64,000 nucleotides of DNA. It comes from Phragmites australis. Taxonomy: Eukaryota > Streptophyta > Magnoliopsida > Poales > Poaceae. The number at the start of each line of letters is the position of its first letter. Positions within the stretch are counted from its first letter, which is position 1. The notes beneath the pieces are model-generated. The model was not told the origin of the DNA and did not search any database. It saw nothing but the letters and a program-made list of their open reading frames with translations. A program made the translations under genes and the position numbers. Of this stretch, positions 41,402-52,294 are shown in pieces. Location: NCBI RefSeq assembly GCF_958298935.1, contig NC_084942.1, positions 6,889,501 through 6,953,500 of the forward strand. Reading direction: 5' to 3'.

Positions 41402-42473
41402 CTAACATCCAGGAAACTTGTCACTAATGAACATAGCAACCCAATTTAACTTGTGGTTGAATGGCAGCTTGTTGAAAGCTCTAGCCATGTTAAGGTTGGC
41501 AACCAGGTAAGCATAGTAGAAAGATATGTGTGTCTTATTGAAACCTGGAAGGCTATTCAAGTTGTCAAATAAATCTTCAGGTACATCCTTATCCACGGTA
41601 CCGGCCTTCACTATAGTATTGGCAAGCTTGTCACCAACAGATTTGAATGCAGCAATCAGTCTGTCCTCTTAATTATCTTGGCTCTTTTGGGCTTGCTGGC
41701 AGATGAGGATGCCCCATTATCTTCAGAAGTGGTAGGAATACCATTTCTGTCACCCTCTTCATTTTCAGTTTCAACATTTTCGGTACCTAGAGCCTCATTT
41801 GACCCCTTTGCATATCGTCTTGTAGCCATGGTGTTCCCAAAGATGGTAACCATGTTATCATAGTACTCAAGAGGTTTGTTCAAGTACTCATCATCATATT
41901 TGTGATCCTAGAAATGATAAGACCAATTAGTAGACAAAACATGTAGACACATTATTAATATGAAAAGACCCATTTGCACAAAGAATCTAGTACAACAAAA
42001 CCTCAACATATGTTTCTCTTTCAAAGCATATAACAAGCACAAAAGATTGTAACATGTTTCAGTATAGCATCACTAGAAAGCAAAGTAGTTGATGCACAAA
42101 AGAAAATTTGTTGTAAGGATACCTTGACATAGTCTGTATAGTGCTCATGATCAAGAGTAATAATAAAATTATCTTCATCCCAACCAGTAGCACTCAATTT
42201 TCTAAGCCTATTTATCTTTACATACTTTCGCTGCCATGTTCTCAAATGATTTTTAATCTGCTCCCCACTAAGCCTAGTCTTAAAATGATGATTCACAGCC
42301 CTAACACACATATTGAGATGGACTTTCTTGAAGCCAGATGATGTCCTAGTGCCACTAGCCACCACATTGGCTAGGTGAGAGAGCATGAAAGAGGACATTG
42401 TTGAATTCCATGTGAAATGGCCACTTCCCTCAGCTAGTTCCCCAGTGTGCTCTTGTTGTCCCTCAGACTCCAT
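41402..42473 (-). pseudogene. Harbinger ORF2: Myb/SANT-like DNA-binding protein, frameshifted
   Basis: Exon 1 (42473-42123) encodes MESEGQQEHTGELAEGSGH and then WNSTMSSFMLSHLANVVASG...GFKKVHLN...IKNHLRTWQRKYVKI, the Myb_DNA-bind_3/SANT-like fold that pairs with Harbinger transposases in binding the TIRs. It splices in frame to exon 2 (from 41907; DHKYDDEYLNKPLEYYDNMVTIFG...), which carries a basic KPKRAKIIK stretch. The frame then ends early (RTD stop at 41656), while the expected continuation (EDRLIAAFKSVGDKLAN, then DVPEDLFDNLNSLPGF...WVAMFISDKFPGC) is in another frame down to 41402. A single-base indel near 41668-41672 explains this. The C-terminal part is therefore detached, and the protein is probably defective unless this is a sequence error. 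Confidence 0.8.
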
Positions 42474-42554
42474 TTCCTACCATATATTACAAGAAATTAC
42501 AGCATGCAATTTATTGACAAATACATTTCAGCAAGACACAAATTGAATTCATTA

Positions 42555-42685
42555 ATCAATTTGTTCATACAAATACATTTCAGCAATCCACTTGTCCATA
42601 CAAATACATTTCAGCAACCCAATAGTCCATACAAATACATTTCAACAATCAATTTGTCCATACAAATGAAATTTCAGCAAGCTAC
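42555..42685. repeat. Short tandem repeat, about 32 bp x 4
   Basis: TCCATACAAATACATTTCAG with small variants is repeated about four times between the two Harbinger ORFs (period about 31-33 bp). The last copy is degenerate. Confidence 0.85.
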
Positions 42686-42707
42686 AAAGACATAGTAGAA
42701 CTACATA

Positions 42708-44068
42708 TTAGTTTCTATAGTGGTTTTGACGGTCTTCCCACATTTGATCTGCAATTCCCTGCCTAAAATTAACCATAAATGCATGTTCACTTGCTTGCCC
42801 AATTGATGATGTAGCATGGTTATGACTTGGCCAATTAGATTCTTGTATGATCAGCTCATCACCCCCATATTGTATAACCCAGTTATGAACAATGCAACAA
42901 GCTACAACAATGTCTACTTGAGTCCGACATGGGAAGAATGGAGTGGCATCATCAAGAATTTTGAACCTCCTCTTGAGTGACCCAAACGCACGCTCTACCG
43001 TAACATGAAGAGCCGAGTGCCTAAGGTTGAACAATTCCTTCTCATTTTGCACCGGATTATTCCCCCATTCATTCAAATGGTACAGGACAACATGAAAAGG
43101 GGGCGAAAACCCGGGTTTGGCTCCATATCTAGCATCAACTAGGTAGAATTTACCTAACAAATGATGGACAAGTGGGTCACATTGCTACATATCAACAAAT
43201 GGCATCGAGTAATTGAGCTACAAAATAAATCTATTATCTTGTGGTACACGAAGGACATTTTCACATTCTAAAGCATCTCTTAATACTAGAGCGTCATGTG
43301 TTGTCCCCTCCCAATCAGCCAAGACATAAGTGAACCGAAGATCAAAATCTACGGCTGCCATTACATTTTGAGTGGCATGAGACTTCCTACCCCGAAAGCA
43401 AGGCTCCATATCCTTAGAAACAGAGGCTTGTACATGCGTGCCATCAATAGCTCCAATACAATCCTATTTTATGTTCAATACAAGCCATAAAAGATTAGGA
43501 AACATACGGTCTTATATAACTAAAAAATTAGAAAATGAAATAGGGTTGAACCTCACACCTTAAAATAAGGATCCCACCTTGGATTCCCTGATATTTTGGT
43601 TGGAGTGTCCAATGAAGGTGGTCTAATAAGTTTATCTCGTAACTCACCAACAGCATGAAGTACTTTATTGAAATAACAGCTAACTATTTCACCAGATCTA
43701 TCAAAATTAGTGCCAACTAACCTATTTCTAAGGTTATGTCCCACTGTATTTAAAAACATTGCTACCTGCTGCTCAACACACACATGAATAGTATCTTGAA
43801 GCAACCCACGATCCCTAAAAAGCATACAGAATCGGAAGTAACATGCTCTACTAAGTCTAAGCATGTTTACACAAGTTGTATCATTCCTCCATATTTTTGT
43901 GTTCAGGTACTCAATTCTGATCCTATCTCTTTCTTCTATTGGTCCATAGGTAATAGGTTCTCTCCTTGCACCCCTTTTTCTTTTTCTAGACTCAATAACT
44001 ATGGCCATCATCGACATCAACATATGTGCTGCAGCACCATAAATTAAAAGCTTGGTCCTCTTGTCCAT
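42708..44068 (-). CDS. Harbinger ORF1: DDE-superfamily transposase (DDE_Tnp_4)
   Basis: Exon 1 (44068-43559, 170 aa) begins MDKRTKLLIYGAAAHML and has the N-terminal helical region (NMLRLSRACYFRFCMLFRDRG, QVAMFLNTVGHNLRNRLVGT, GEIVSCYFNKVLHAV). It splices at AAG/GT to exon 2 (43463 to about 43222): DCIGAIDGTHVQA (first catalytic Asp), RGRKSHATQNVMAAVDFDLRFTYV, ADWEGTTHDALVL (second Asp). Exon 3 (about 43157-42708) has KFYLVDARYGAKPGF, LFNLRHSALHVTVERAFG (catalytic Glu), LKRRFKIL and VACCIVHNWV. The DDE triad is complete. One caveat: the obvious GT-AG pair between exons 2 and 3 does not keep the frame, so either another splice is used or a small indel has broken the gene. Confidence 0.85.
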
Positions 44069-45273
44069 CTACAATGCATAGACAAATCACATATGTTCAC
44101 ATCAATTAGGCTACACATGAGTTTTTGTTGTATGAACCGAGAAAAAATCCATTATAGCAGGATGCGTTTAAGCACCAATTTATGATGAGGTAAGCCATAC
44201 AGGATGCAGGAAAAAAAGATTTTCATATAGATTACAACAAAATAGATTTTTAACCTATACCCTACAAGTAATCTTAACAAATCAGGAAGTAACCCATCCA
44301 TGTTTATGCATCAATTAGTCTATAGTCACCTAAAATTTACCACACTCTACAACCAATTTGGGCACAAGACAATGCACAATGGACAGAAATCGTTATAAGA
44401 ATGACAATGGACAGAAGAAATCATTGGTCTCTATGGTCTGAAAAGAGTATACTAACATACAAGAGAAAATTTGGGTGCAAATATTGGTTTTTTCGTTAGG
44501 CGCATAAATACCGGCAGAACTTCGCCCTTCCACACAACATCACGGATCACAGGAAGCCACCAAACTCTTGAGTACAATGCAAAAATATTCCTGGCCCCCT
44601 AATCAGCCAAGGCTTGCTATCTAGCATGCCAAATCATGAAGTCCTAAAACTGTCCCAGGCTATGATTTTACCATCCAATCGAGATAGGGTTTCATACCTT
44701 GGGCACAAGCCGATCTGCTGAGGTCGTGAAGTGTGGTGGGGCGAGCCGAAGACGAAGAGGGAGGAGGACGCGGGGACAAGGTCGTTCTGCGCCTCCACCT
44801 TCGTCTCCACCCGATGTAGTTTCGGCTGTCGGCTTCGCTCCTCCATATGCATGTGGTCGAGGACAAAGGAGGGCTGAGGGTGGAGGAGGGTACAGGTGAC
44901 GGAGGGAGGAGGGAAGAGCCGCCTGGATGGATGAGGGAGGAGGTTGCCGGTCGCCACCTCCTGGTTCCCCTGGCGCCCACGTGTGTGTGCCGCCTTTGTT
45001 CTGGGAGAAAGGAACGGGAGGTGAGGAACTGTGTGCGCAGCCTCTGTTCTAGAAAAAGAAGGTGACTGCAACAGGGCGTCGGACTCACGAGGGGTGCGAA
45101 GGGACGGGGGCCGCACAGTCCGCCAATTTTTCGCGGCTCCGTCTGCCCCGAATCTTATGGCATATTCGGTGTCAGTGGCAATCCCAACCTTACTCACCCT
45201 CAAACCAAACGCTAGCAAATATGGGACGGCCATCTCCCATCCCTGCATATCCATTGAACCAAACACACGTTTA

Positions 45274-46029
45274 CTTCTGAAGCAAGGGCAAAGCTGTGAC
45301 TCTAGAAGTATTTATCCTCCGTTGGTTAATTTTCTTTACATGCAATGGGTCCCACCTGGCAGCTGCCTTAAGCAAAAGCACAGCTCTCTTCCGGTCCTGT
45401 CTAATTCACTGTTGAGCTGAGAAAGTATTTAACTACTGCGCCTCTATGACAGCTGGGCCCTATGTACAATATTCTAACCAAAACCAGCGACGAGATTTTC
45501 TAGCAGGTGTACAAGCCATTCACACATGCATGCAGCCGTAGACACACACAAAGAAACAATATGCAATGGTCACCCGGGTTCAATGTTTATTGAAATAATT
45601 TAGTTGCACCCCGTGAAAGAACTTTGTCAACTAAAATTTGACTATCTTATCTCTAGTATTCAAGTATAATTAAAGGTCATTAATCTAACATGGTTATTAA
45701 TATAAGATAATTAGCATACTCTAAAATACGGGGTATTACAATTGTCATTGCATTTGTTTTCAAATTCTTCCTTTTGGATTGAAATTGCAGCGATCCACGC
45801 AGGTTCAAGAGTACCCGAGCCACAGTGGATCACCCGGAGCCATGCTGGAGGTTCGACAAAAGCCGTGACGGATGGTCAACTCTGATAGGGGGCCTATGAA
45901 AACCCATAAAAGATGAAAAACTATTCAATTCTGCATTCTGCAACACCTCAAATAGCTTTTTTTTTTAATCAAAACACATCGTTGTTTTTTTAGGGGCAAA
46001 ATTGGTCACATAACCCTGAATGGACTTTG
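45274..46029. other. No recognisable gene
   Basis: Mixed-composition DNA between the Harbinger right TSD and the array-rich LTR element. No open frame with a domain and no terminal repeat were found. A T-run occurs at about 45958-45965. Confidence 0.4.
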
Positions 46030-46829
46030 AAGGAGTATCGTGAAGGGATTTGATGATATCGGAGATCGAGCTTTTAACAGAGGGTCCGAAGATCAAGGCT
46101 CCGGAGGGATCTGGATGGTAATCTTCAACCATTATCCTCAGGCTGGTTTATTTTCCCCCCAACAGTACCCCCTCATTCTCGGGCCCCGATATTTCAGAGA
46201 GGGGAGAGGATGTGGAGGAAAAATTAACCCTAGCCTGGTATAGCATCAAGGATGTCTGATGACGATTCTCTGTCCTTTGAGGTCGCTAGAGTAGAAGTTA
46301 TGTGTGGGATTGGAGAATCCCACGCGTTTGCTTGGTGGGACAAGATGTGCCACTGCCACGTTCTGAATAATTCGGGGGGTCGTATCTCCTTCCGTATCGG
46401 AGTATGAGGGGATCTTTCGAACGGGTGACCGCATGCGCGTGTGCTTTCGTGCCTCCAAATCGTGCTTCTTCGTCCCCTTCGAAGGCGATGACTAGTTTTT
46501 TTGACGATCGGAGCACCGAGCCTTCGAATAGATCATCACTGATTTCGTTCCTTCTGAGGGAGAGGTGGCCTCGGGAATCTGGTGGTGATGGATACGTAGG
46601 GTAACTAAGGAGAACCGGGTGAAGCATTGGCGACCACGTCGTCCCCGGTTACTACGTACTCCTCGGGCCTGGGACTGGTAGGGTCTCCTTCCTAATTTGT
46701 TCTAGATTTCTGACTCAGCAAAGTCCATCTGGAACATTTGGAGACGAGCTCCGGAGGTGGTCCTTGACCCTTCGGGTTCCTTAGCGATTGCCTGAGTTGA
46801 AGGTGATGATGTGTCGGAGGCGCAGCCGA

Positions 46830-47835
46830 AGACTAGGCAAGAGAGGTGGTTCGCGACTCCCTTGGCCCTTAGTCGCTGCCTGGCTCTGGAGGTACTCCGT
46901 CCGGAGCCTGGAGATAGCGCGTTGGAGGCGAAGCCGAAGGCTGTGTGGGAGAGGTGGTCTGCGACCCCCTCGGCCCTTAGCTGCTACCTGGTTCCGGAGG
47001 CATTCCGTTGGAACCTAGCGACGGCGCATCGGAGGCAAAGCCGAAGGCTAGACAGGAGAGGTGGTCCGCGACCCCCTCGGCCCTTAGCTGCTACCTGGTT
47101 CCGAAGGTATTCCGTCGGAACCTAGCGACGGCGCATCGGAGGCGAAGCCGAAGGCTAGACAGGAGAGGTGGTCCGTGACCCCCTCAGCCCTTAGCTGCTG
47201 CCCGGCTCCAGAGGTATTCCGTCCGCAGTCGAAGGCTAGGAGGGAGAGGTGGTTCGCGACCCCCTCGGCCCTTAGCCACTGCCTGGCTCCGGAGGTACTC
47301 CGTTCGGAGCCTGGTGATGGCACGTCAGAGGCGAAGCCGAAGGCTAGACGAGAGAGGTGGTCCGCGACCCCCTCGGCCCTTAGCCACTGCCCGACTCTGG
47401 AGGTACTCTGTCCGGAGCCTGGCGATGGCGTGTTAGAGGCGAAGCCGAAGGCTAGACGGGAGAGGTGGTCCGCGACCCCCTCGGCCCTTAGCCGCTGCTT
47501 GGCTCTGGAGATGTTCCGTCCGAAGCCTGGCAACGACGGGTTAGAGGCGAAGCCGAAGGCTAGGTGGGAGAGGTGGTCTGCAACCCCCTCGACCCTTAGC
47601 CATTGCCTGGCTCCAGAGGTGTTCTGTCTGGAGCCTGACGATGGTGCGCCGGAGGTGAAGCCGAAGGCTAGGCGGGAGAGGTGGTCTGCGACCCCCTCAG
47701 CCCTTAGCCGCTGCCCGGCTCTGGAGGTATTCTGTTCAGAATCTAGCGACGGCGCGTCAGAGGCGAATCTGAAGACTAGGCGGGAGAGGTGGTCCGTGAC
47801 CCCCTCATTCCTTAGCCGCTACCATGAATTGCGGT
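46830..47835. repeat. Tandem array, 108-bp unit, about 10 copies
   Basis: GAGAGGTGG starts at 46841, 46949, 47056, 47163, 47244, 47352, 47460, 47568, 47676 and 47784, so the period is 107-108 bp with one shortened 81-bp unit. Because 108 is a multiple of three, both strands stay open: plus reads 36-residue repeats containing ARRERWSATPSALS, minus reads repeats containing ADHLSRLAFGFAS. I regard both as by-products of the period, not as evidence of a protein. Confidence 0.93.
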
Positions 47836-48009
47836 CTCTTTCCCAATAGGGAGGGGGATTTTTATATCCCTTTGATCTGTGCGATGCTCTTTGGAGGCCA
47901 CCGGGTTTTGTATCCCTTTGGCACGAAGACATTAGCCTTCAAGATACCGGGGTACTTTTCCCGTTAGGTCCTTTCAGAACTTTTTCGCCCAGCGGAGTTT
48001 CTAGAAAAC

Positions 48010-48595
48010 ATCTCCATCGCGGGGGTTTTTGAAAGTCTCTCCATTTTGCTGGAGGTTTTGTAAGGCTCTCTGTTGTGCGGAGGTTTGGTAAAGCTCTCTG
48101 TTTTTGTCGGAGGTTTGGTAAAGCTCTCTGTCTTTGTTGGAGGTTTGGTAAAGCTCTCCGTTTTTGCCGGAGGTTTGGTAAAGCTCTCCATCTTTGTCGG
48201 AGGTTTGGTAAAGCTCTTCATTTTTATCGGAGGTTTTGTAAGACTCTTTGTTGTGCGGAGGTTTTGCAAGACTCTCCGTTTTTGTCAGGGGTTTTGTAAG
48301 ACTCTCCATTTTTATCGGAGGTTTTATAAAGTTCTCCGTTTTTACCGGAGGTTTTTTAAGACTCTCCGTTTTTATCAGAGGTTTTGTAAGAGGTTTTGCA
48401 AGACCTTTTGTTTTTGTCGGAGGTTTTGTAAGGTTCTTCGTTTTTGTCGGAGGTTTTGTAAGACTCCGTTTTTGTCGGAGGTTTTGTAAGACTCTCTGTT
48501 TTTACCGAAGGTTTTGTAAGACTCTCCGTTTTTTGTCGGAGGTTTTGTAAGGTTCTCTGTTTTTGCCGGAGGTTTTGCAAAGTTTCTTAGCATGT
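48010..48595. repeat. Tandem array, about 30-bp unit, roughly 19-20 copies
   Basis: GGAGGTTTGGTAA or GGAGGTTTTGTAA recurs at 48079, 48109, 48139, 48169, 48199 and 48229 with exact 30-bp spacing, then with slightly variable spacing to 48585. The consensus alternates GGAGGTTTTGTAAG with ACTCTCCGTTTTTGTC. The unit is open on both strands (plus GGLVKLSVFV-type decapeptides; minus KPPTKTESFT-type decapeptides). Confidence 0.95.
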
Positions 48596-48599
48596 ATTA

Positions 48600-49750
48600 A
48601 TGCCGAAAGTCCTACACACTATCGGAGCTACGCAATACCTTCTAGGAAACCTAGGCAGCCTTGCCTTCTAGGTGACCTAGGCATGCTACGCCCGTGGTGT
48701 GTAGGCTTGTCGTGCTACCGAGGAAACGCCCGGGGTGCACCACAACACTGTCCACCAAGGATGTGCCCTGGCGCGTGGTATTTATATGACCGAAGCTATA
48801 CAATGCCTTCGAAGGCACCCTAGGCATAATCTGCCTTGCAGGTGACCTAGGCACAAGCGGCGCCCGCGGTATATAAGCATGTCGTGCAGAGAGGATTCCT
48901 TGCGACATCATTCCTCAGAGCACCACATCCTCACATCAGGGCAGTCCCCGGATATGCGGCGTCCATACAATATCGAGGCTACACAATACCTTCCAGGAAG
49001 CCTAAGTAGTCTTGCCTTCTAGGTAACCTAGGCATGCTACACCCACGATGTGTGGGCTCCACTTTCTACCAGGGCAAAGCCTACCCTCCAGGAAACCTTT
49101 TCAGGTGACCTTGGATTTAGACAAGTGATGTTTACTGGTGCGTGGGCTTGCCACGCCTCCGGAGAAATCCCCCGGGGGCGCTGCAACTACATTAACAAGG
49201 ATGTCCCTTGATAACTGGCATCCACACACTACAGAGGCTACACAATATCTTCTAGGAAACCTAGGCAGTCTTGCCTTCCAGGTGACCTAGGCATACTAAG
49301 CCTACGGTGTGTAGGCATGTCATGCAACGAGGATTCCTTGCTACAGCATTCCTTGGAGCACCGCAACTCCACCACCGGGGACATCCCTCGGGGCGTTGCT
49401 TCGACACCAGAGGCTATGCAAATGCCTTCCAGGGCACCCTGAGCATAATTTGCCTTGCAGGTAACCTAGGCATAAGCGGCGTCCGTGGTGTGTGGGCCTC
49501 ACTGTCTACCGAGACTACGCAATGCCTTTCAGGAAATCTAGGCAGTCTTGCCTTCCAGTTGACCTAGGCATGCTATGTCCGCGGTACGTGGGCTTGTCAC
49601 ACCACCTGAAGATGTCCTACAGGTGGCGCCGCAACACAGTCTGTCAAGGAAATCCCTTGATACGTGGCAACTACACTTCCGAGGCCGCACAATGCCTTAA
49701 AGGAAACCTGGGCCGGCCAGCCCCTCAGGCGACCTAGGCACGATGAGTCT
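48600..49750. repeat. Irregular tandem array, units of about 100-250 bp, 7 copies
   Basis: Copies begin near 48624, 48796, 48981, 49232, 49414, 49514 and 49686, each with ACRCAATRCCTTCYAGGAAA or a close variant. Most carry the pair AACCTAGGCAG...GTGACCTAGGCAT, then a G/C-rich middle and a CAACnnnRTCNNCCARGGA-type end. Unit lengths differ (about 172, 185, 251, 182, 100, 172), consistent with internal deletions. Confidence 0.85.
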
Positions 49751-50070
49751 ACGGGAGTGTAGGGATTTTGCATGGTTATACTAGCTAAGTTTTGTAGTCT
49801 ACTGTCGGCAATAAGAAGCTAGTTATAGCATAAAACATAGCTAGGTTATATAACTGTTCATGCTAAGTGAGAATGTAACTTAAGTTCTGCTACTTCTAGT
49901 GGCTATCTATTGAAAAAAGACTTCTAGCAGTAATGTTGGAGGCCTCCAACAGACTCTAACCTAGCCATATGAAAGACGGATCACTAGGTAAACTACTTGG
50001 TGGTTAATAGCGGGCGTACCTTTGTAGGAATAAGGCCTCTATTGCGAGGTTTGGTGGCCTCAAAGCCTGT
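49751..50070. other. Unassigned spacer of the array-rich element
   Basis: AT-richer than the arrays, with GTTATATAACT- and AGCTAGTTATAGC-like phrases. No repeat and no gene seen. Confidence 0.4.
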
Positions 50071-50074
50071 GGCT

Positions 50075-50275
50075 AGGCTAGGAGAGGCGGTGCTTGACCC
50101 CTCAGCCTTTAGCCGTTGCCTAGCCCCGGAGGTAATCCATCCGGGGCCTGGCGATGGCATGTCAGAGGCGTAGTCGAAGGTTAGTAGGGAGAGATGGTCC
50201 GCGACCTCCTCGGCCCTAAGCCGATGCCCAGCTCCGGAGGTACTCCATCCGGAGCCTGGCGACGGCGTGTTTGCG
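50075..50275. repeat. Two displaced copies of the 108-bp repeat
   Basis: GAGAGGCGG (50081) and GAGAGATGG (50189) head two units with the same landmarks as the 46.8-47.8 kb array (GCGACCTCCTCGGCCCTAAG, CTCCGGAGGTACTCCATCCG). They lie about 2.2 kb from the main array, with the 30-bp and 180-bp arrays in between. Confidence 0.85.
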
Positions 50276-51250
50276 ATTCAGTTCTTATTGCTAGTAGTGG
50301 TACTGTTGGTAGGGTTGGTAGCGACGATGCAGGGTTGAGGGGCCGGGGATTTGCCCTTGAGTTGGCCCCAGGTCTCCGGACCCTGCGCCGTCCTCCACCC
50401 GCTCTTTCTGCGATCAGGTATTCTGCTTGCCTTTTGAGGTATTCCTCTCGGAAGGTCATGAGGGTGCGGTAGTCGTTGGTGTTATGGCCGCACCCTAGTC
50501 TGTGCAGGACACACCCGTGTGCCTCTGGGGGTGCCGAAGCTTGGAGTTGTCGTTGGGGTCATTGTCAAAGGCGGTGTGTCCCAGAGCCTATGGTTTCCCC
50601 AGGTTTGCTTCCCCCTTGGGAGACCATCGAGGCTACCCGGTGCACCGGCTTTTGGGGCCAAAGTGGTTCTAACTATGCCTCCCCAGACGAGGTGGGCTAG
50701 GGGTTCCCTGTGCATGGTTGGCGTTGCGAGGGCGGCGTTGGAGGTGCTGGTGGGGTCTGCGCACCCCGGAGCCCTCCATCTTCTTGGAACTCTCTTTCGC
50801 CTGTGGGGCCCAAGGAGGGCGCTATTTGGACAGACTTTCCGAAGATGTTAGCTTGCTCGGGGTATCATAGGTATGGTCGAAGGGGATACCTGGGGACCAA
50901 GTCCAGGTGGGAGCACTCCTGGGTTGGACCGCCCAGAACCATGGAAGGTGGCCTGCTTAGCCATGGCTTCAGCCGCATCCTCTCCTAAGGTGGTGAAGTC
51001 TTTGTCGTGCTGAGGCTGGAAGGCCTCCGCGCCGTCTGGAGTTCCTGTACCGACTTAGGGTTCTAAGTTGGCCAAGGTCGGAGGAATGCCGTCCCACATG
51101 ATAGCGGGTCTAGAGCATGCATACGGTGCGTATGGCTAAGGCAGCTATGCATATGGTTGTATGCTTGTAACGGTGGGTATGGCGGTTTTAGCTAACCCTT
51201 TGGTGGTTTTTCTAGTAGATTCCTACCTCTCTTAGCACTTCTATGTTCGA
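50181..51250 (-). pseudogene. Gag-like relic of the array-rich retroelement
   Basis: Minus-strand sequence directly inside the 5' LTR. Near 50525-50430 it reads CVLHRLGCGHNTNDYRTLM and then TFREEYLKRQAEYLIAERA, a C..H-type knuckle followed by a charged helix, as in gag proteins of Tat-type gypsy elements. Upstream minus frames (50988-50530) are broken by stops. No protease or RT follows. The likeness is by pattern only. Confidence 0.45.
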
Positions 51251-52294
51251 GTCCCCACGGACGGCGTGCTGTTGGAGAAAGAGTTCGTCTTGCCCCAGCA
51301 AGTACGGCGAGAGTTTCTTCTAAGGAGGAGACTCAAGCTTGGAGACGAAGTTTAAGAAGAAGGAACACCACAAATGTATTGATGGTAGAAAAATGAATCA
51401 CTCTGGAAGGAGTATCACAGCGTGACTTGGTGTGTTTTCACCTTTGTATCTTTTTTCTGTCTTGCTCGTTGCCTACTTCTACCTAGAGGATCATGGCCTC
51501 CTATTTATAGGGTCGTGCGTAACTTGGTATACAAGTTATCATAATGTACAAATATTTGGGATCTGACTAAATTATTGGGCTTTATCCCGGATAACTACCT
51601 TCTACCCTATTGGGGAGATAAATATCCACCGTGGTAATTATCGTGGTGCCTGTCCCCTGAAGGGGGCGAGCCGGTCGCAGATTGCGGCCTGACGCCGCAC
51701 TGTTAGGGGTGTCAGGATAGCCTCCATCACACCGGGATGTCAGAGCAGTGTCCATTAGCCTAGGCCTTTAATGCCGATCACTTCCTTGCAGGTAAAGCAC
51801 GACCGGTGCTCCCCTTCCGGCACATCTTTCCAAAGGCCTGCTAACTCACCCTGCTGTCTTCGGGAAGGCGTTCCGAGCAGCCCGAGATGGAGGCCTCGGG
51901 ATGTATGGAACCGGGAGGTGAAGGCTTTGGGAAGAAGGACCCCAGAGGGTCTGGGCTTGGAGAGGCCGAAGCTTTGGAGGATCGAGGCTTCGAGAGGTCG
52001 GGTTTTTGGGAGGCTTCGGGGGAATATTCCGGTGTAGCCAAGGGAAGGCTTCACAGGTACGAAGGGGTACCATGAAGGGATCTGATGACATCGGAGATCG
52101 AGCTTTTAACAGAGGGTCTGGAGATCAAGACTCCGAAGGGATCTGAATGGTAATCTTCAACCATTATCCTTAGGCTGTTTTATTTCCCCCCAACAAACAG
52201 TATTTGAATCAACACAAGTCTAATATTTAACACAAATACAAAATTATTTACAAGTACAATATTTTCAAGTCAATTTACATCATAAGCTAAATAT

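Larger units (their letters stand above)
40693..45270 (-). mobile_element. PIF/Harbinger DNA transposon, both ends present (4.58 kb)
   Basis: The left end GGGTTTGTTTGGTT starts at 40693 directly after TTA (40690-40692). The right end AACCAAACACACGT stops at 45270 directly before TTA (45271-45273). The ends are inverted repeats matching at 11 of 14 terminal positions, and the similarity continues inward (GGGATGG...GATGGCCRTCCC on both sides). It encodes the two proteins expected of the superfamily, both on the minus strand: a DDE transposase (44068-42708) and a Myb/SANT-like protein (42473-41402). Near the left end a 29-bp GGATGATCTCATTTTTTG-type unit is duplicated (40836-40895). The GC-rich 44690-45130 stretch near the right end has long open frames but no recognisable product. 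Confidence 0.9.
46030..52195 (-). mobile_element. Array-rich non-autonomous LTR retrotransposon (minus orientation)
   Basis: The 5' LTR is 52195-51270 on the minus strand (926 bp; begins TGTTGGGGGG and ends CTTTCTCCAACA). It is followed by GCACGCCGTCCGTGGGGAC (51269-51251), close to the GGCGCCGTCCGTGGGG primer-site region of Tat-type gypsy elements. The 3' LTR survives only as its first 135 or so bases (46164-46030), homologous to 52195-52062, and is preceded on the minus strand by the purine-rich tract GAATGAGGGGGTAC (46165-46178). A gag-like relic follows the 5' LTR. No pol is present; 46.8-49.75 kb is three tandem-array families. Orientation, PBS-like site and PPT agree. Lineage is inference. 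Confidence 0.75.

Noticed and set aside
44634..45266. A 210-codon minus-strand open frame near the Harbinger right end
   Set aside because: It overlaps the terminal inverted repeat and other long frames in GC-rich DNA, with no domain; chance openness is more likely.
47175..47849. A 224-codon plus-strand open frame of 36-residue repeats as a repeat protein gene
   Set aside because: It is open only because the 108-bp repeat unit is a multiple of three; the opposite strand is open too, and the frame runs antisense to the element.
48010..49750. A CRISPR-like array
   Set aside because: The repeats are contiguous with no unique spacers, in a plant transposon.
46030..52195. A plus-strand orientation of the array-rich element
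   Set aside because: The PPT-like and PBS-like sites and the gag-like relic all fit the minus strand.
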